From Gautieria morchelliformis (lineage: Eukaryota; Basidiomycota; Agaricomycetes; Gomphales; Gomphaceae): a stretch of DNA of 64,000 nt. The stretch covers positions 62,001 to 126,000 of the forward strand of contig WHVA01000124.1 of the NCBI GenBank assembly GCA_015179125.1, in the 5' to 3' direction. Within the stretch, counting starts at the first letter, position 1. Each line of letters opens with the position of its first letter. The position numbers and the translations under genes were made by a program. The notes below the pieces were generated by a model. That model was given only the letters and a program-made list of their open reading frames with translations, was not told the DNA's origin and ran no database searches. Below, piece by piece: positions 36,323 through 46,999 of this stretch.

Positions 36323-37010
36323 TACTGTACTATTTTCCTGTGTGCTCATATATCTATGTCCTCTAATCTAATTAAACTGACTGCAACAGGCATAAACCTC
36401 TAAGTTAGTCATCTCATACTTAATGTAAGAAACATAGCAAACAAATAAAACTGTAAGTTACTTCTCTCCATAACGTTTAGCGTGTATTAATTCATTACCT
36501 AGTTACTGTGATATGAGTTGGTCTGCAAGATTCACAGGATTATAAATTGTGCCTTTTTTCCTACCCATCCTTAGTCCCTTCATTTTGAATGGTTAATCCT
36601 TGTGCCAATTTAGTGGAATTCATATTGAACTTTGAGTGGAGTATGAACATATATTTTAGTGGATAACCCTTTATATATAACTAGGAACCTCTATGTCCCA
36701 GATATGGGAGAATCCACCGGCATGCCGGTGGAGAAACAATTGACAGCATGTTGGGATGCTCCTCTTGATATGCATATGGATATAAAATCCACGAAAAAAA
36801 CGGCTTTGCTGTGAGTGGATAGTCCATGTACTGTGAGTGGTTAGGGGACATGGACCCCTGAGCGCCCGGTGGACTTACCATGAGGGATTTTTGGTGGATG
36901 GTCCACCATCGGACCGGTGGAGTGTCCGTCAACCGATGGTGGACCATCCACCAAAAACCGGGTATGGACGTCCCACTGATTTATCAGGGGGTTTGTTCCC
37001 GCAGTGAGTA

Positions 37011-39588
37011 TGGGACGAAGAAGGAGGCAGTACAAGGTGCGGTGAGAACGTGGGAATAAGAAGACACGACCTGCGACTCAGCCTACCCAAACTTGTTGGC
37101 CTTTTAGTGTGTAAGTATATGGTTCATGTCTAGGAAGTGTAAGTAACTGAAGAGAAGGGATGGCAAGAAATTTGAGCTCTCCAAATATTCTGAGCTTCAT
37201 GCCTCTCCGAACGGTGGTGGCCGCAGTTGCTTACGGTCCCAGTATCCCCCCTATTGATGAAATGGTTGAGATGTGCCGGCCCTGGGAACTCGTTTATTTT
37301 ATGGATTTCGTTGTACGGTTACTCTAGAAGAGGAGAGGACGACGATGTATTGTCCAAGCCAGAACTAAACATAACAGAGAAATCTAGTGCATACTGTGCA
37401 TACTTTCAGGGTCTTTTAGCGGGAACGATCCCCACCCTCTTCATCCTGTGAAGAGGACGTCAGGTCTGCGTGGTCCTTTCAACGCGGGTGCCAACCTATC
37501 CCACCCTTTATCGTTCTCCTCGCCAACCAACCCTCATGAAAAAGCCAAACGCAACCCCCCGCGAAACAGCCCCACGAAACAAGCTCACAAAGAACCCACG
37601 ACCCATCCTGGTGCATGAAGCGTGGAGCGTGAAGACGATGAAAAAAAAAAAGAAAGGAAAAAAAAGAAAAAGCATGCAACGTCTAACGTCCAAGGGCGGG
37701 GCGAGGAGTGATATCGGCCTCGGCACCCTGATGCGCTGCCGTCCGATTCTGCACCCCATGCCCCTCCTTCTGCGCTCTTGCGTTATGCTCAGCCCCACGC
37801 CCGCACGGCCCTCGCCTCCCCATACTCACCCCGCGCCGCAAGCTCCGCATGCCCTATCTTGACCAACTTGGAAACGAACGCGCCGCGCCTGTAGTAGGCC
37901 ACGATGTGCTCCAGGCAGCCGGAGGTCGAGATGTGCGGGGTGCGGCGGGCTGGAATGAAAAGAATGAAAACCGAGTCGTGGCACCTTCTCTTCGGGCGTC
38001 AGCTTTGGCCGCGCGGCCCATTGATCTTCGCCATAAGCCTCTCCATTACGGAGAACGGCGACCAACAGCCTCAGAAGGGCCAAAGACCCATCCATGGGTC
38101 TGCGGAACAGGCAGCGTCTGCGTGGACCCACTGGTAAGACATGTCGGTTTTGAAGTTGTACGACTAATAGCTCCCCATCAGCCAGTTTTAAGCCATAAAC
38201 CTTTTGTAAAAAAAGACGCGTTACCTCGAGGAGCAACACTGAAAGGTACCGCGATGAGAATTACCACGTTGACAAAACCGCGTCCAAGACGTGTGCATTA
38301 AACGACTTCTCGTCCAAGCAAGCGGTAGACGGCGGATTTCAGGGGCTCGATATTAGGGTCTGGGCTGTAAATGGTGGGTGCCATTGCGGCGACATAGCAG
38401 GGCATCCAAGCAAGCTCGAAGCGGCAATAGCAAAATAGCCATAGCCTGTGCGGCAGGTAACCTTACTAGTACCCATGTTCAGACTAGCCCAAACGTGACG
38501 GGTAAGCCGCACGCAACACTCCCGCCCGCGCCCGCACACATGCACCTCGCCGAATGGCTCACATGCACATAGGGAAGGCGACGCAGGGCAGGGGGATACG
38601 CGGCAGCGTCCCATCTGGAGCAGCACACGCACACGCACATGGATCCACGTTCGTCAGGCTGCGGCGAGTCACACCTGCCTGTGGTCGAGACGGACCCGAG
38701 CCTCGAGGGGGGCCGTTATCTCGCCGGGATTAGCCAATCTGCCTGCGAGCAAAGCTGCAGGCCGCCGCGTCCAGCAGAGCGCCGCTGGGCAGACCACAAC
38801 CTTTGCACCCGCTGCAGGTAGCCATCTCCGAAGATTGGGCTTTGTTAGCTAGGGAAGAGGGTTGCTGAGGGAGACGGATGTGCAGCGGTTTCGAGCCGAC
38901 GAAAGCTCTCGTCAGGGGCCCTTCCAGTTCTGTTTGGAGTCGCTGCCTCTGAGCCTTATGGCACTAGCTGGAGTAAATGGCCCGCGGGCATGAACGGTGC
39001 CTTTAGCTACCTGAACAGAGGCTGCTAACGGTGCTCATGACCTGCTAGTGTGAGGTGTACGGGTTGGTGGGTGCGCTAATCAGAGGACGGAAGCTGAATC
39101 GCCATGATGTCTTCCATGCACGCTGACTACTGTCTGTGCCCGGCGACATTTGAAATTCCCTAAAATACACCAAACGTTCTTGTTTCATAAATTTCACCGC
39201 ATTCGAACTAGAGTACCTTACCGCCCTTATTTCGTGGTTGACGTTGGTTGATGATTTGGACAGAAGAGCACTCCCGATGAAATGTTATCCACGGCAATAG
39301 CGTTTGTTCAATCACAGATTTCGCCGAGTCTCTCGAAGACTGTGTCTCGCGCAGCGGACACTACGATGTAGTCTTTTGTTGGTTTCCTAAAGCATTTATA
39401 TTTCTAAGCGCTGCGCGCAGCCAAGTAGCACAAGTCTGAATAAGGCAACCAGCGAGGAAAAATGCCGAACACTTCCGATTTGACTGAGCCGCAACAGACC
39501 ATTGAAAGAATGGTTGAAGCGAAGCAGTAAAAAAGAAAAGCGAATAAGAATCCCCTGACGACACAAGCCGGTACTGCAATAGCAAGGT
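37011..39588. other. Native upstream region of the NLR-like gene, then GC-rich DNA with one exon-like segment
   Basis: Removing the transposon joins 37,011 to the NLR start codon; the adjoining minus-strand sequence is pyrimidine-rich (ctgcctccttcttcgtccca), as in fungal 5' leaders. Further right, minus strand about 37,960-37,830 has an acceptor (ttttcattccag), a frame reading RRTPHISTSGCLEHIVAYYR and RGAFVSKLVKIGHAELAAR, and a donor (ggtgagtatg). This looks like one real exon of an unrecognised gene. The rest, to 39,350, is GC-rich with no callable gene. Confidence 0.4.
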
Positions 39589-39590
39589 CA

Positions 39591-39738
39591 TCATGTCCCC
39601 CCACGTGCAAGCAGAGGTCGAGGGACGAGGGCGGCAAAAATTGGCTAACCAATGATGACCGCGGTGCGGTCATTTTAGTGGTTAAACTAAAAAGAACAGA
39701 TACTACACTTGATCTAAGCCTGTACGACGGTTAGTTCT
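39591..39738 (-). ncRNA. U2 spliceosomal snRNA
   Basis: The minus strand contains the invariant core ggcttagatcaagtg followed by tagtatctgttct, which includes the GUAGUA branch-site recognition element. A stem I can form between ctaacc and ggcttag. Stem IIb is tgaccgcaccgcggtca. An Sm site aatttttg follows within gccaatttttgccg, and a 3' hairpin gtccctcgacc...ggggggac encloses a ttgca loop as in stem IV. The 5' end at 39,738 is set by placing GUAGUA at about nucleotide 33; the 3' end is uncertain by several bases. A TATA-like gtatatagg lies about 75 bp upstream on the same strand. Compared with vertebrate U2 the 5' loop is altered, but the functional elements are present. Confidence 0.9.
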
Positions 39739-39739
39739 T

Positions 39740-42700
39740 ACTTCTTCGCTTGAGTTGTTACGGGTACTCACCAAAAGGCCAGAGTGGTAAGGAAAAGTGG
39801 ACGGCGTCGAGTGCCCTATATACTATCATTAGGCGCCAAGGGGGGTGCGCACGGGCCACAATTCCCTATATGGTAGCCTTTTTCCGCTATTCAAATGAGC
39901 AGGTTGCCGAACATGCCGTAACAAAACAGGGGTTCGGCTAGCGAAGCAGGATGTATGCACTTACCCAGGCAGAGTGAGCCACCGTGCAACACATTGACAA
40001 CGAACTCATGGCCCAACCAGATACAATGCCAGATATTTCACGATTGGTATCGCTATGGAGTATACGGTATGCCACATGTGAAGCGTTTTCAATAGGCCGC
40101 ATTGACTTACAGTAATGATACCACTAGATTTTGTTGTTGTCGACATGCCTGGAATATTTGCACACCCCAGGGAGCAGGCTAACCATATTTTTCTCCTCCG
40201 CGTATGAATATTTCGCAAAACACTCGAGCTTTCGGCCATGATAATGAGATAGTCGATGTTGCGGCGTGGTGATGTTTCATTTTCTTTCACTTATAAAACA
40301 GTCGAATAGTCGCCGAGTCGACCTCGAGCGATTAGATCTGACACGGGTGCAGGCGTGTTTATAAGGATATATCGCTCAGGAGATAAGAATGAGTCTATGA
40401 CATGCGGCAGGTAGAAGACGCTGCAGCGACAAACAAGGAGGCAAGGGGTATACATTACACACCCGTCTCGGAAATGGACCATAGGCGACACAAGTCAATA
40501 AAATGACTACTACAGCGCAGTGCCACTACGCAACACTGGCTGGTCAACACCACAGGTATTAGTATTCAGATACTTCCACCTCCATAGCATGAAAAACCGA
40601 CTCTGTACAGGTCTGTCGGGATAGCTGGAGTATGCATCGTTCTCAATCCACGCTTATTGCGTGAGTCTTCCCTCCACCTGCTTGGTTTTAATGCATACAA
40701 TATAGAGGTTGGTTGGTTTGTTGTTACACTATCTTCATGTGGACCGCCGATATTCATTGCCATGGTTGTTCAACGATGATTATGCATCTGCTCTGAGCTG
40801 GTTACTAGTGGGCACCATTACATCGCCCCCGGATGCTCCACTCCTCAATACGTTAAACCTGACACACCTTTCTCTCCTTCTGTAAAAGACCAAACGCTCC
40901 GGTTGCGCTCAGCTCACACTTCGTCTTGCAGTTTCCTGGTCAGGTTTTATTCCTGGGCCTTGTATTCGAAGGCACAGTGTTTTTCGTGTTTTGCTTCACC
41001 CCTTCCTCTTACCGCTTCAGAAATGCACCTGGAATGGAGACCTCCGGTACTCTCATGGCACACCTTGGTTGCTATGCCTCTCTGCTGGATCATAGTAATC
41101 CGCTTCGGGATACCTTCCCACATACTCTATTCTACTTCCTTTCAGCGGTGTACCGCATGCCGGACTTGACAGTATATTTATTGTTCGGTGTTGTTTAGGT
41201 ATAGACTTCTGGTCTCTATTCTGGTACCTGTTCTGCTAGAACATTGTATGAATCTATGCTAACAAGCACAGCGTAGCACTATATATATCCAGGCTACGCG
41301 AAAATGAACACAGCATGTATAATACCACGCAATGGGAAGTGCGGAGACAAGGAAAAGCAAGAGTGAAGATTAGGTGGAGCAGCTTAGAGTCGAAGTTTAG
41401 AACACGACGGTGTTGGAGGTGCCGTACTAACCGGCGAGACGGCTAGGCGATCTTGTGGATCCTTCCTCAGTTAAAATGTGGCTGGATCGATGCGTAGCTG
41501 CATTTCGGAGGACATCTGAACGACGCAAACCTTACAAGGACATTGAACGCGGTGAAATCGCCCATGGCTAGCCATGAAATGTAAAATTGATTCTAAGGTT
41601 GCGCGACACCTTGTCTTTCTAGCTACTGGCAGCTTTCTGTGCTCCCCGCAGGCGATCATACATAGTCTCTTCAAAAGCGTAAACCATTACATCAATGCTC
41701 CACACATTCAAACCTACTAAGACCATACACATGCAACAACGCCAGCAAGGTAACAAATGCCTCATAAGCCTCGTAGGCGATTCGGACAGACCGGCCTGAT
41801 TTCTGTCGCGCCCGGTCGAGCACAGGTACCGTGCTTTTGCGACAGAGATGACATACTTGCCTGAGGCAACCGGCTGCTGTGCTTGTTTTAGATACTACGT
41901 GAACCGCATAGAGGAGATAGCTTGTTAGACGAGGCACCCCTGATGTTCTAAAAATTCAAGTGTAGCTCTTATTAGCGGGAACAATAGAAGGGAAACCAGC
42001 ACGTTTGCCTATCAAACCTAGATAGTGGTAAAGCCTGCCCTTGTCATCAATTGATATCGTGTCACATACCATCAGTTCACAGCAGTGGACACACCATAAT
42101 ATATAATAGGTTATACTCGCCAATTCCTTGGAAAGAAGCATCGGGTAACCATATTGAACGTGCTCGAACAGCCTGAGTGTGGGAGCCATGTCCTGAGGCC
42201 TGAGTCACCTATTCGTGCTACTAGCCTACGTCGGCGCCTGAGAGCCAAACGACGACAGTGCACTGCATCAATGGTCCTGATAGACATACGTCTGTGGTGA
42301 TCATGATTCAATAAATTGTTAGGCAATTTGACCCTTTGGAAGTGGAAGGTAACGCTTCTCGCGAGTCGCCATGGAGGCGACTGGTCAGGAAATTAATCAT
42401 TATGGTGTACGCCACTTGACGTGGACTGATGATCAGACTGAGTCGGGACGTGGGGAGTTTAATTTGATCATCCTTCGTGGCACACATGATCGGCATGATT
42501 GCCACTACAACGAGAGTTCGTGCTCACAGGTCACCCTGGAGGGAGCCTGAGGGATTCAAAACAGTTGCAAATCATTAGTTAGGAGCCAAGGATGCCTAAT
42601 GTTGCTGGTGGGCCGTGGATAGGAAAAGTTGCCGCGAGTGTGGACTCCGACGGCTTCCGCGGCACGGCGCTATAATGTACACCGGCGACGTCCACATCAC

Positions 42701-43156
42701 ATCCCAAACTTCTCGTGTCAAACCTATATGTGGACATGATTAAGTTGATAGTGAGAGCCCAATCAGGCCATATGCTGATCCCGAGCGATCCACCTTCGCT
42801 CGACGTCGCTTGTAATACGTGCTCCACAGACATGATGATGTCCCTCATGCTTGCACGCTTCCGTGTCAACACCGCAGATGGCTATATTTTCGTGAGCATT
42901 TACTAGTGGGAAAACCTTTATAAACCCGCCTGTGAACAGCATGTTCCCTTCCTTAGTGTCCACGCCCTCGATCAGGTATCGACTAGCTCATCCTCTGCTA
43001 CGAGTACTTTTTCTATCCAAGCCCGTCCGTCCTTCGAGTTCCAGTAAGTGGCCCCGCCATTCAAATTTATTTCGCCATTGACACTCGATCATCGATATTA
43101 TTATATCCAGCTCATTCCCCCGGCTCTAGTTTAGCCATTTTTTTCTGGAAACCACC
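39740..43156. other. Intergenic region without a recognised gene
   Basis: Only short unrelated frames. Two overlapping plus-strand frames at 40,903-41,198 have hydrophobic stretches but no start/splice context or family resemblance. The last 150 bp before 43,157 are likely promoter and leader of the next gene (pyrimidine-rich, ending ccaccATG). Confidence 0.4.
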
Positions 43157-44671
43157 ATGCTTTCTCGTTACGCCTTAATCGCATGGGTCTCCTTGGCCGT
43201 CAGCGTCAATGCACTCCCTTTTGAGCCCAGAGCCGTAGCCACGGCTCCTGTCGTCACCCAAACCGTTTTCGCAAATGCTGTAAGTCCCCTCCCACAACCC
43301 CCGCGATCGACACGCCCTGATCTCCCACCCCTCTCTAATGCCATTCACTGATTCCCCTTAATCCCACTACCCTCCCAGACTGCGCCGCCCGCCGCAAAAA
43401 CCGTCTTTGTCACCGTCACCGCCAACGCCGCCCAAATAAGCGCGGCGTCCGCAGCTGCTGCCAGCTCCGCCGCCGCGCAGGCCGCCGCTGCAGCCTCCTC
43501 CGCCGCGGCCGCAGCCGCTGCGCAGAGCAAGAACGTGGCCCAGATCGCGTCGATTGCCGCACAGGCCGCCAAGGCCATCTTCGGTAGCAGTGCTGCTGCC
43601 GCGAAGGCGACGCCGCCCCCTGCCGCTAAGGCGGCGGCCCCCGCCGCTGCGAAGGGCGGGGCTGCAAAGAGCTCGTCAGCTGCGTCCGCGTCTGCATCTG
43701 CAACAGACTCGGCGTCAGCAGCGTCGGCGTCAGCAGCATCGGCGTCAGCAGCATCGGCGTCAGCAGCATCGGCGTCAGCAGCATCATCGGCGTCGGCCGC
43801 TTCGGTGGCATCAGCAGCTTCGGCGTCATCAGCAGCTTCGGCGGCCTCTGCCTCCGCAACGGATTCGGCGGCCTCTGCCTCTGCAACAGATTCGGCGGCC
43901 TCTGCCTCCGCAACAGATTCGGCGGCCTCTGCCTCCGCAACGGACTCGGCAGCAGGTGCGACTGCGACGGACTCAGCGTCTGCCGCGACGGACTCGGCAG
44001 CGGCTGCCACGGACTCAGCGGCTGCCGCAACGGACTCTGCAGCAGCTGCGACTGCGACGGACGCGGCGGCTGCCGCAACGGACTCGGCAGCAGCAGCGAC
44101 CGCGACGGACGCAGCGGCTGCCGCAACGGACTCGGCGGACGCGGCTGCCGCTGCGACAGACACAGCTGCTGCAGCCGACCCTAATGCCACGCCTGCAGCC
44201 GACCCCAACGCGGCCACTGCTGCAGCCGACCCCAACGCCACGCCTGCAGCCGCCGACCCCAACGCCACTCCTGCAGCCACCGACCCCAACGCTGCTCCTG
44301 CAACCGACCCCAACGCCGCTCCTGCAACCGACCCCAACGCCGCTCCTGCAACCGACCCCAACGCCGCTCCTGCAACCGACCCCAACGCCGCTCCTGCAAC
44401 CGACCCCAATGCCGCTCCTGCAACCGACCCCAACGCCGCTCCTGCCACCGACCCCAACGCAGACCCTGCTGCCGACCCCGCTGCTGCCGACCCCTCTGCC
44501 ACCGACCCCAACGCCGGCGACGACTCCGGTGCTGACGACTCCGGTGCTGATGACTCCGGTGCTGATGACTTCGGTGGCGACGACGGGGGAGACGACGGTG
44601 GTGACGACGGCGGCGACTTCCGCCGTCGTTGGATACGGGCGGGCAGGAGCATGCTCTCGCGTCTCGAATAA
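43157..44671 (+). CDS. Secreted alanine-rich low-complexity repeat protein
   Basis: Two exons, 43157-43279 and 43379-44671, encode 471 residues. The N-terminus MLSRYALIAWVSLAVSVNAL is a signal peptide, probably cut after NAL or slightly later. A TVFVTVTANA segment follows, then an Ala/Ser/Lys region, several (SAA) units, repeats of ATDSAASAS/ATDSAAA, and about a dozen variants of ADPNATPA/ATDPNAAP. The end is acidic (DDSGADDSG, GGDDGGDDG) with a short basic tail (FRRRWIRAGRSMLSRL). No catalytic domain and almost no cysteine. It is most likely a cell-wall or extracellular-matrix protein; there is no clear GPI signal. DNA repeats make length variation likely. The start has a good context (accaccATG). 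Confidence 0.8.
43690..44470 (+). repeat. Coding minisatellites (15-bp, 24-27-bp and 24-bp units)
   Basis: Three arrays in register with the reading frame: tcagcagcatcggcg-type 15-bp units at about 43,710-43,790, 27-bp units around gcggcctctgcctccgcaac at about 43,840-43,950, and 24-bp units gctcctgcaaccgaccccaa at about 44,290-44,460. The last array is nearly perfect. Confidence 0.85.
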
Positions 44672-45809
44672 GCTTCGGTCAAGACTGTTCCTCTCCCACG
44701 TTCCCTCCCTGCTCCCAGGCACTAGTGCAGTACTGACTCGGAGTGGTTTTAATTGTTGTTTTTTAGTATATACCTTCTCCCCTTGGACGTCAATCATACT
44801 CGTAGTTGAGCAGAGTCGTGTAATTCTTTGTGTGTGCACAAGCTTTGCTTCCATCGAGCGAGGCAACATGTATAGAAAATGATGGATGAGTGAGTCGTGT
44901 ACGCATAGTTTTATTGTGTGGATCAGAAGACTCGGACGGTGGCCATGCATGGGCCGTGCTGTCCGGTACCATCAGGAGTTTGACACACCCTTTCTAGTAG
45001 CAACACCACACCTGATGTCTATCTCACTAGCTAGAGTTGAAGGCTAGACCCTTAACAAGATTACAAACCCAAACTTCAGGAATTGTACTTATGTGGCAGA
45101 GCGGTAGGCCTGTCAACCACTAAAGGTATGTCTGACATATATATATCTTGACATATTTATTATAACGGTTGGCTAGGCATCAGCTCGATGGTGCGTTGAC
45201 AGAGCCCAGGACAAATACAGTAAAACGTGAAGCATTAGCTGTCTTGCCACCTCGTATGCTCCTTGCGCATTATAAACAAGATAAACCAGACGTAATCCTT
45301 GTATTTCTACAAAGGTAGTTTCAAACTCCTCATCTCGGATATGATGGTACAAGAATTTTCCTCAGTTCCTTCATACCACTTGATTGGAAATATCTAATAC
45401 CTGCACTGTCATAATTGCAGTAACCTAATCAATGCTTTTCTTACAATAAACACCGCGCGCCGATGGCAGCACCGGCGATCCCTTGCATATTGAAATCAAA
45501 CGTTCTGGGTTCACTGGAATTCGGATGGGCATTCGGATAGCAACTCCCCAGACCCAAGGACAGCTAAGTACAGGGATCTGGAATCCTGCCGGGGAGTAAT
45601 CCTTCCTGAGGTTATAATTAAGCAGCTTCCTACGACCGCAAAAGACCACTGTTTGGGAGCATACAACTACATGCAAAAGTGAACATGGAGCAGAAGCACA
45701 CAGTGGCATGCAGAAATGTAATTAGTCCGTACTCCGGCAACAGTATAATGAGCCTAAGTCAAATGCGAAATGAATTGTGACAAAAGACGTCTATGCCTCT
45801 GGGGGATGA
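44672..45809. other. Convergent 3' region between the two secreted-protein genes
   Basis: The genes at 43.2-44.7 (+) and 45.8-46.9 (-) face each other across this interval. It holds their 3' flanks, a tatatatat stretch near 45,140, and no further gene. A weak A-box-like tggcagagcgg at 45,094 has no convincing B box. Confidence 0.5.
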
Positions 45810-46947
45810 TCAGTCGAGACGGTTCATGTAACTTGGGGTCGTCACGGGGTGCCCCGCACTACCAGTGGAGGAACTGTGCTGTGGAGACTTGAGTCAAAAG
45901 AGCAAACACTGGGAGACACCACGACTCACCGACGGGGGAGTATGATACGAATCGTATGCTGACGTCGTCTCAGTGGGGTGATAACTCGAGTCGTGGGTGG
46001 ACGAAGTGTAATATGAATCGTACGCTGACGTCGTGTCGGTGGGGTGATAACTCGAGTCGTGGGTGGACGATGTGTGATATGAATCATACGCTGACGTCGT
46101 GTCGGTGGGGTGATAACTCGAGTCGTAGGTGGACGAAGTGTAATATGAATCGTACGTTGACGTCGTGTCGGTGGGGTGATAACTCGAGTCGTAGGTGGAC
46201 GAAGAGTAATATGAATCGTACGTTGACGTCGTGTCGGTGGGGTAATAGCTCGAGTCGTAGGTGGATTCTGTAGCCTTATCCTTGGGCGGGGAATAACCAC
46301 CAGCCTTGTCGGTAGCAGTGGGATGGTCGGTCGAGCCAGTGGTGGTAGGGTGGCCACTGCCACTTTCCTGGCAGACAGTGAGCCGTCAATACCAGGAAAA
46401 GTGACACGGGTAACGCAAACTGACCTTGCCCTCGGGCTTCCCAGGCGTGTGGGTGCATTCACCACCCGCAGGCATGGTCACCGTGACAGTATGCACCACA
46501 CCTGATGAAGTTCCAGAACCATACTGGAAGGATATTTAGGTGAGAACTCGGAAGGTAAGGCCGCAGACGGACTTCCTACCTCGGAATTGTATGCTCCACC
46601 ATAAGAGGGGGAAGCAGTAGGTGAAGCACCATATGAAGAGGTGGTATAGTAGTCCACGGCGGTAGTGGCACCGCCATAAGAAGAGGTGGTACTGCCATCG
46701 CTGTAGTCTGAACTATTGGTACCTCTGAGTGGGGGGTTACGCCGAGGTTTTTGTGAATGGTGCTAGAGCTAGTACTCGTGTCTGAAGGAGGCGCCTGTGA
46801 AGGACACATTGTCAGCTTCCCAAGTATGGTATTGAAATGCGTATTAAGCAAACCCACATATTCAGGGTACGTCGGATTCCTGACATTAAGAGGGACACCG
46901 TTGACAGCCAAAATGACGAAAGGCAACAGAGCGATAAGGGAAATCAT
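45810..46947 (-). CDS. Secreted Ser/Thr/Tyr-rich tandem-repeat protein, five exons
   Basis: Exons (minus strand) are 46947-46858, 46762-46580, 46523-46425, 46367-45930 and 45887-45810. Every intron is phase 0 with GT-AG ends, giving 295 residues. The first exon encodes a signal peptide (MISLIALLPFVILAVNGVPL). Then come Ser/Tyr/Gly-rich sequence (DGSTTSSYGG, SYGASPTASPSYGG), a TVTVTMPAGGECTHTPGKPE segment, and five copies of a 22-residue unit with STYDSSYHPTDTTSTYDSYY. The C-terminus is GHPVTTPSYMNRLD. No enzyme domain. High Ser/Thr predicts O-mannosylation; dense tyrosines suit cross-linking in a wall protein, which is inference. Minus-strand ttataag near 47,131 is a possible TATA box. Confidence 0.85.
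45935..46262 (-). repeat. 66-bp coding tandem repeat, five copies
   Basis: On the plus strand the landmark tcggtggggtgataactcga recurs every 66 bp (from 45,970 to about 46,250). Each unit encodes 22 residues and the copies differ at only a few positions. Confidence 0.9.
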
Positions 46948-46999
46948 GTTCAATTATATGCTATATGAGATACTGCGAAGCATGAGAGGTTAGCCATCA

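Larger units (their letters stand above)
32034..37006 (-). mobile_element. Tnp2-type (CACTA-like) DNA transposon, 4973 bp
   Basis: Termini are cactgcgggaaaagact at the left and, inverted, cactgcgggaacaaacc at the right. Both sides are flanked by agta (32030-32033 and 37007-37010), a 4-bp direct duplication (3 bp would be usual for CACTA elements, so the extra base may be chance). Subterminal regions (about 32,045-32,230 and 36,700-36,960) carry many copies of ccaccgg/ccggtgga in both orientations, as CACTA-type elements do for transposase binding. It encodes a decayed Tnp2 transposase on the minus strand and a small divergent ORF. It inserted just before the start codon of the NLR-like gene. 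Confidence 0.88.

Noticed and set aside
40903-41198. Overlapping small membrane-protein-like frames
   Set aside because: Two frames of similar length overlap on the same strand, with no homology, splice sites or promoter that would favour either.
43345-44682. 445-codon minus-strand Ala/Val-rich frame and a 442-codon Arg/Pro-rich plus frame
   Set aside because: Both are shadows of the GC-rich alanine-coding minisatellites. Only the third frame has a signal peptide exon and a proper intron.
45087-45190. Possible tRNA gene (tggcagagcgg)
   Set aside because: The A-box match is perfect, but no B box or cloverleaf could be formed downstream.
45935-46262. CRISPR-like regular repeats
   Set aside because: The 66-bp units are contiguous, in reading frame and lack unique spacers; the genome is eukaryotic.
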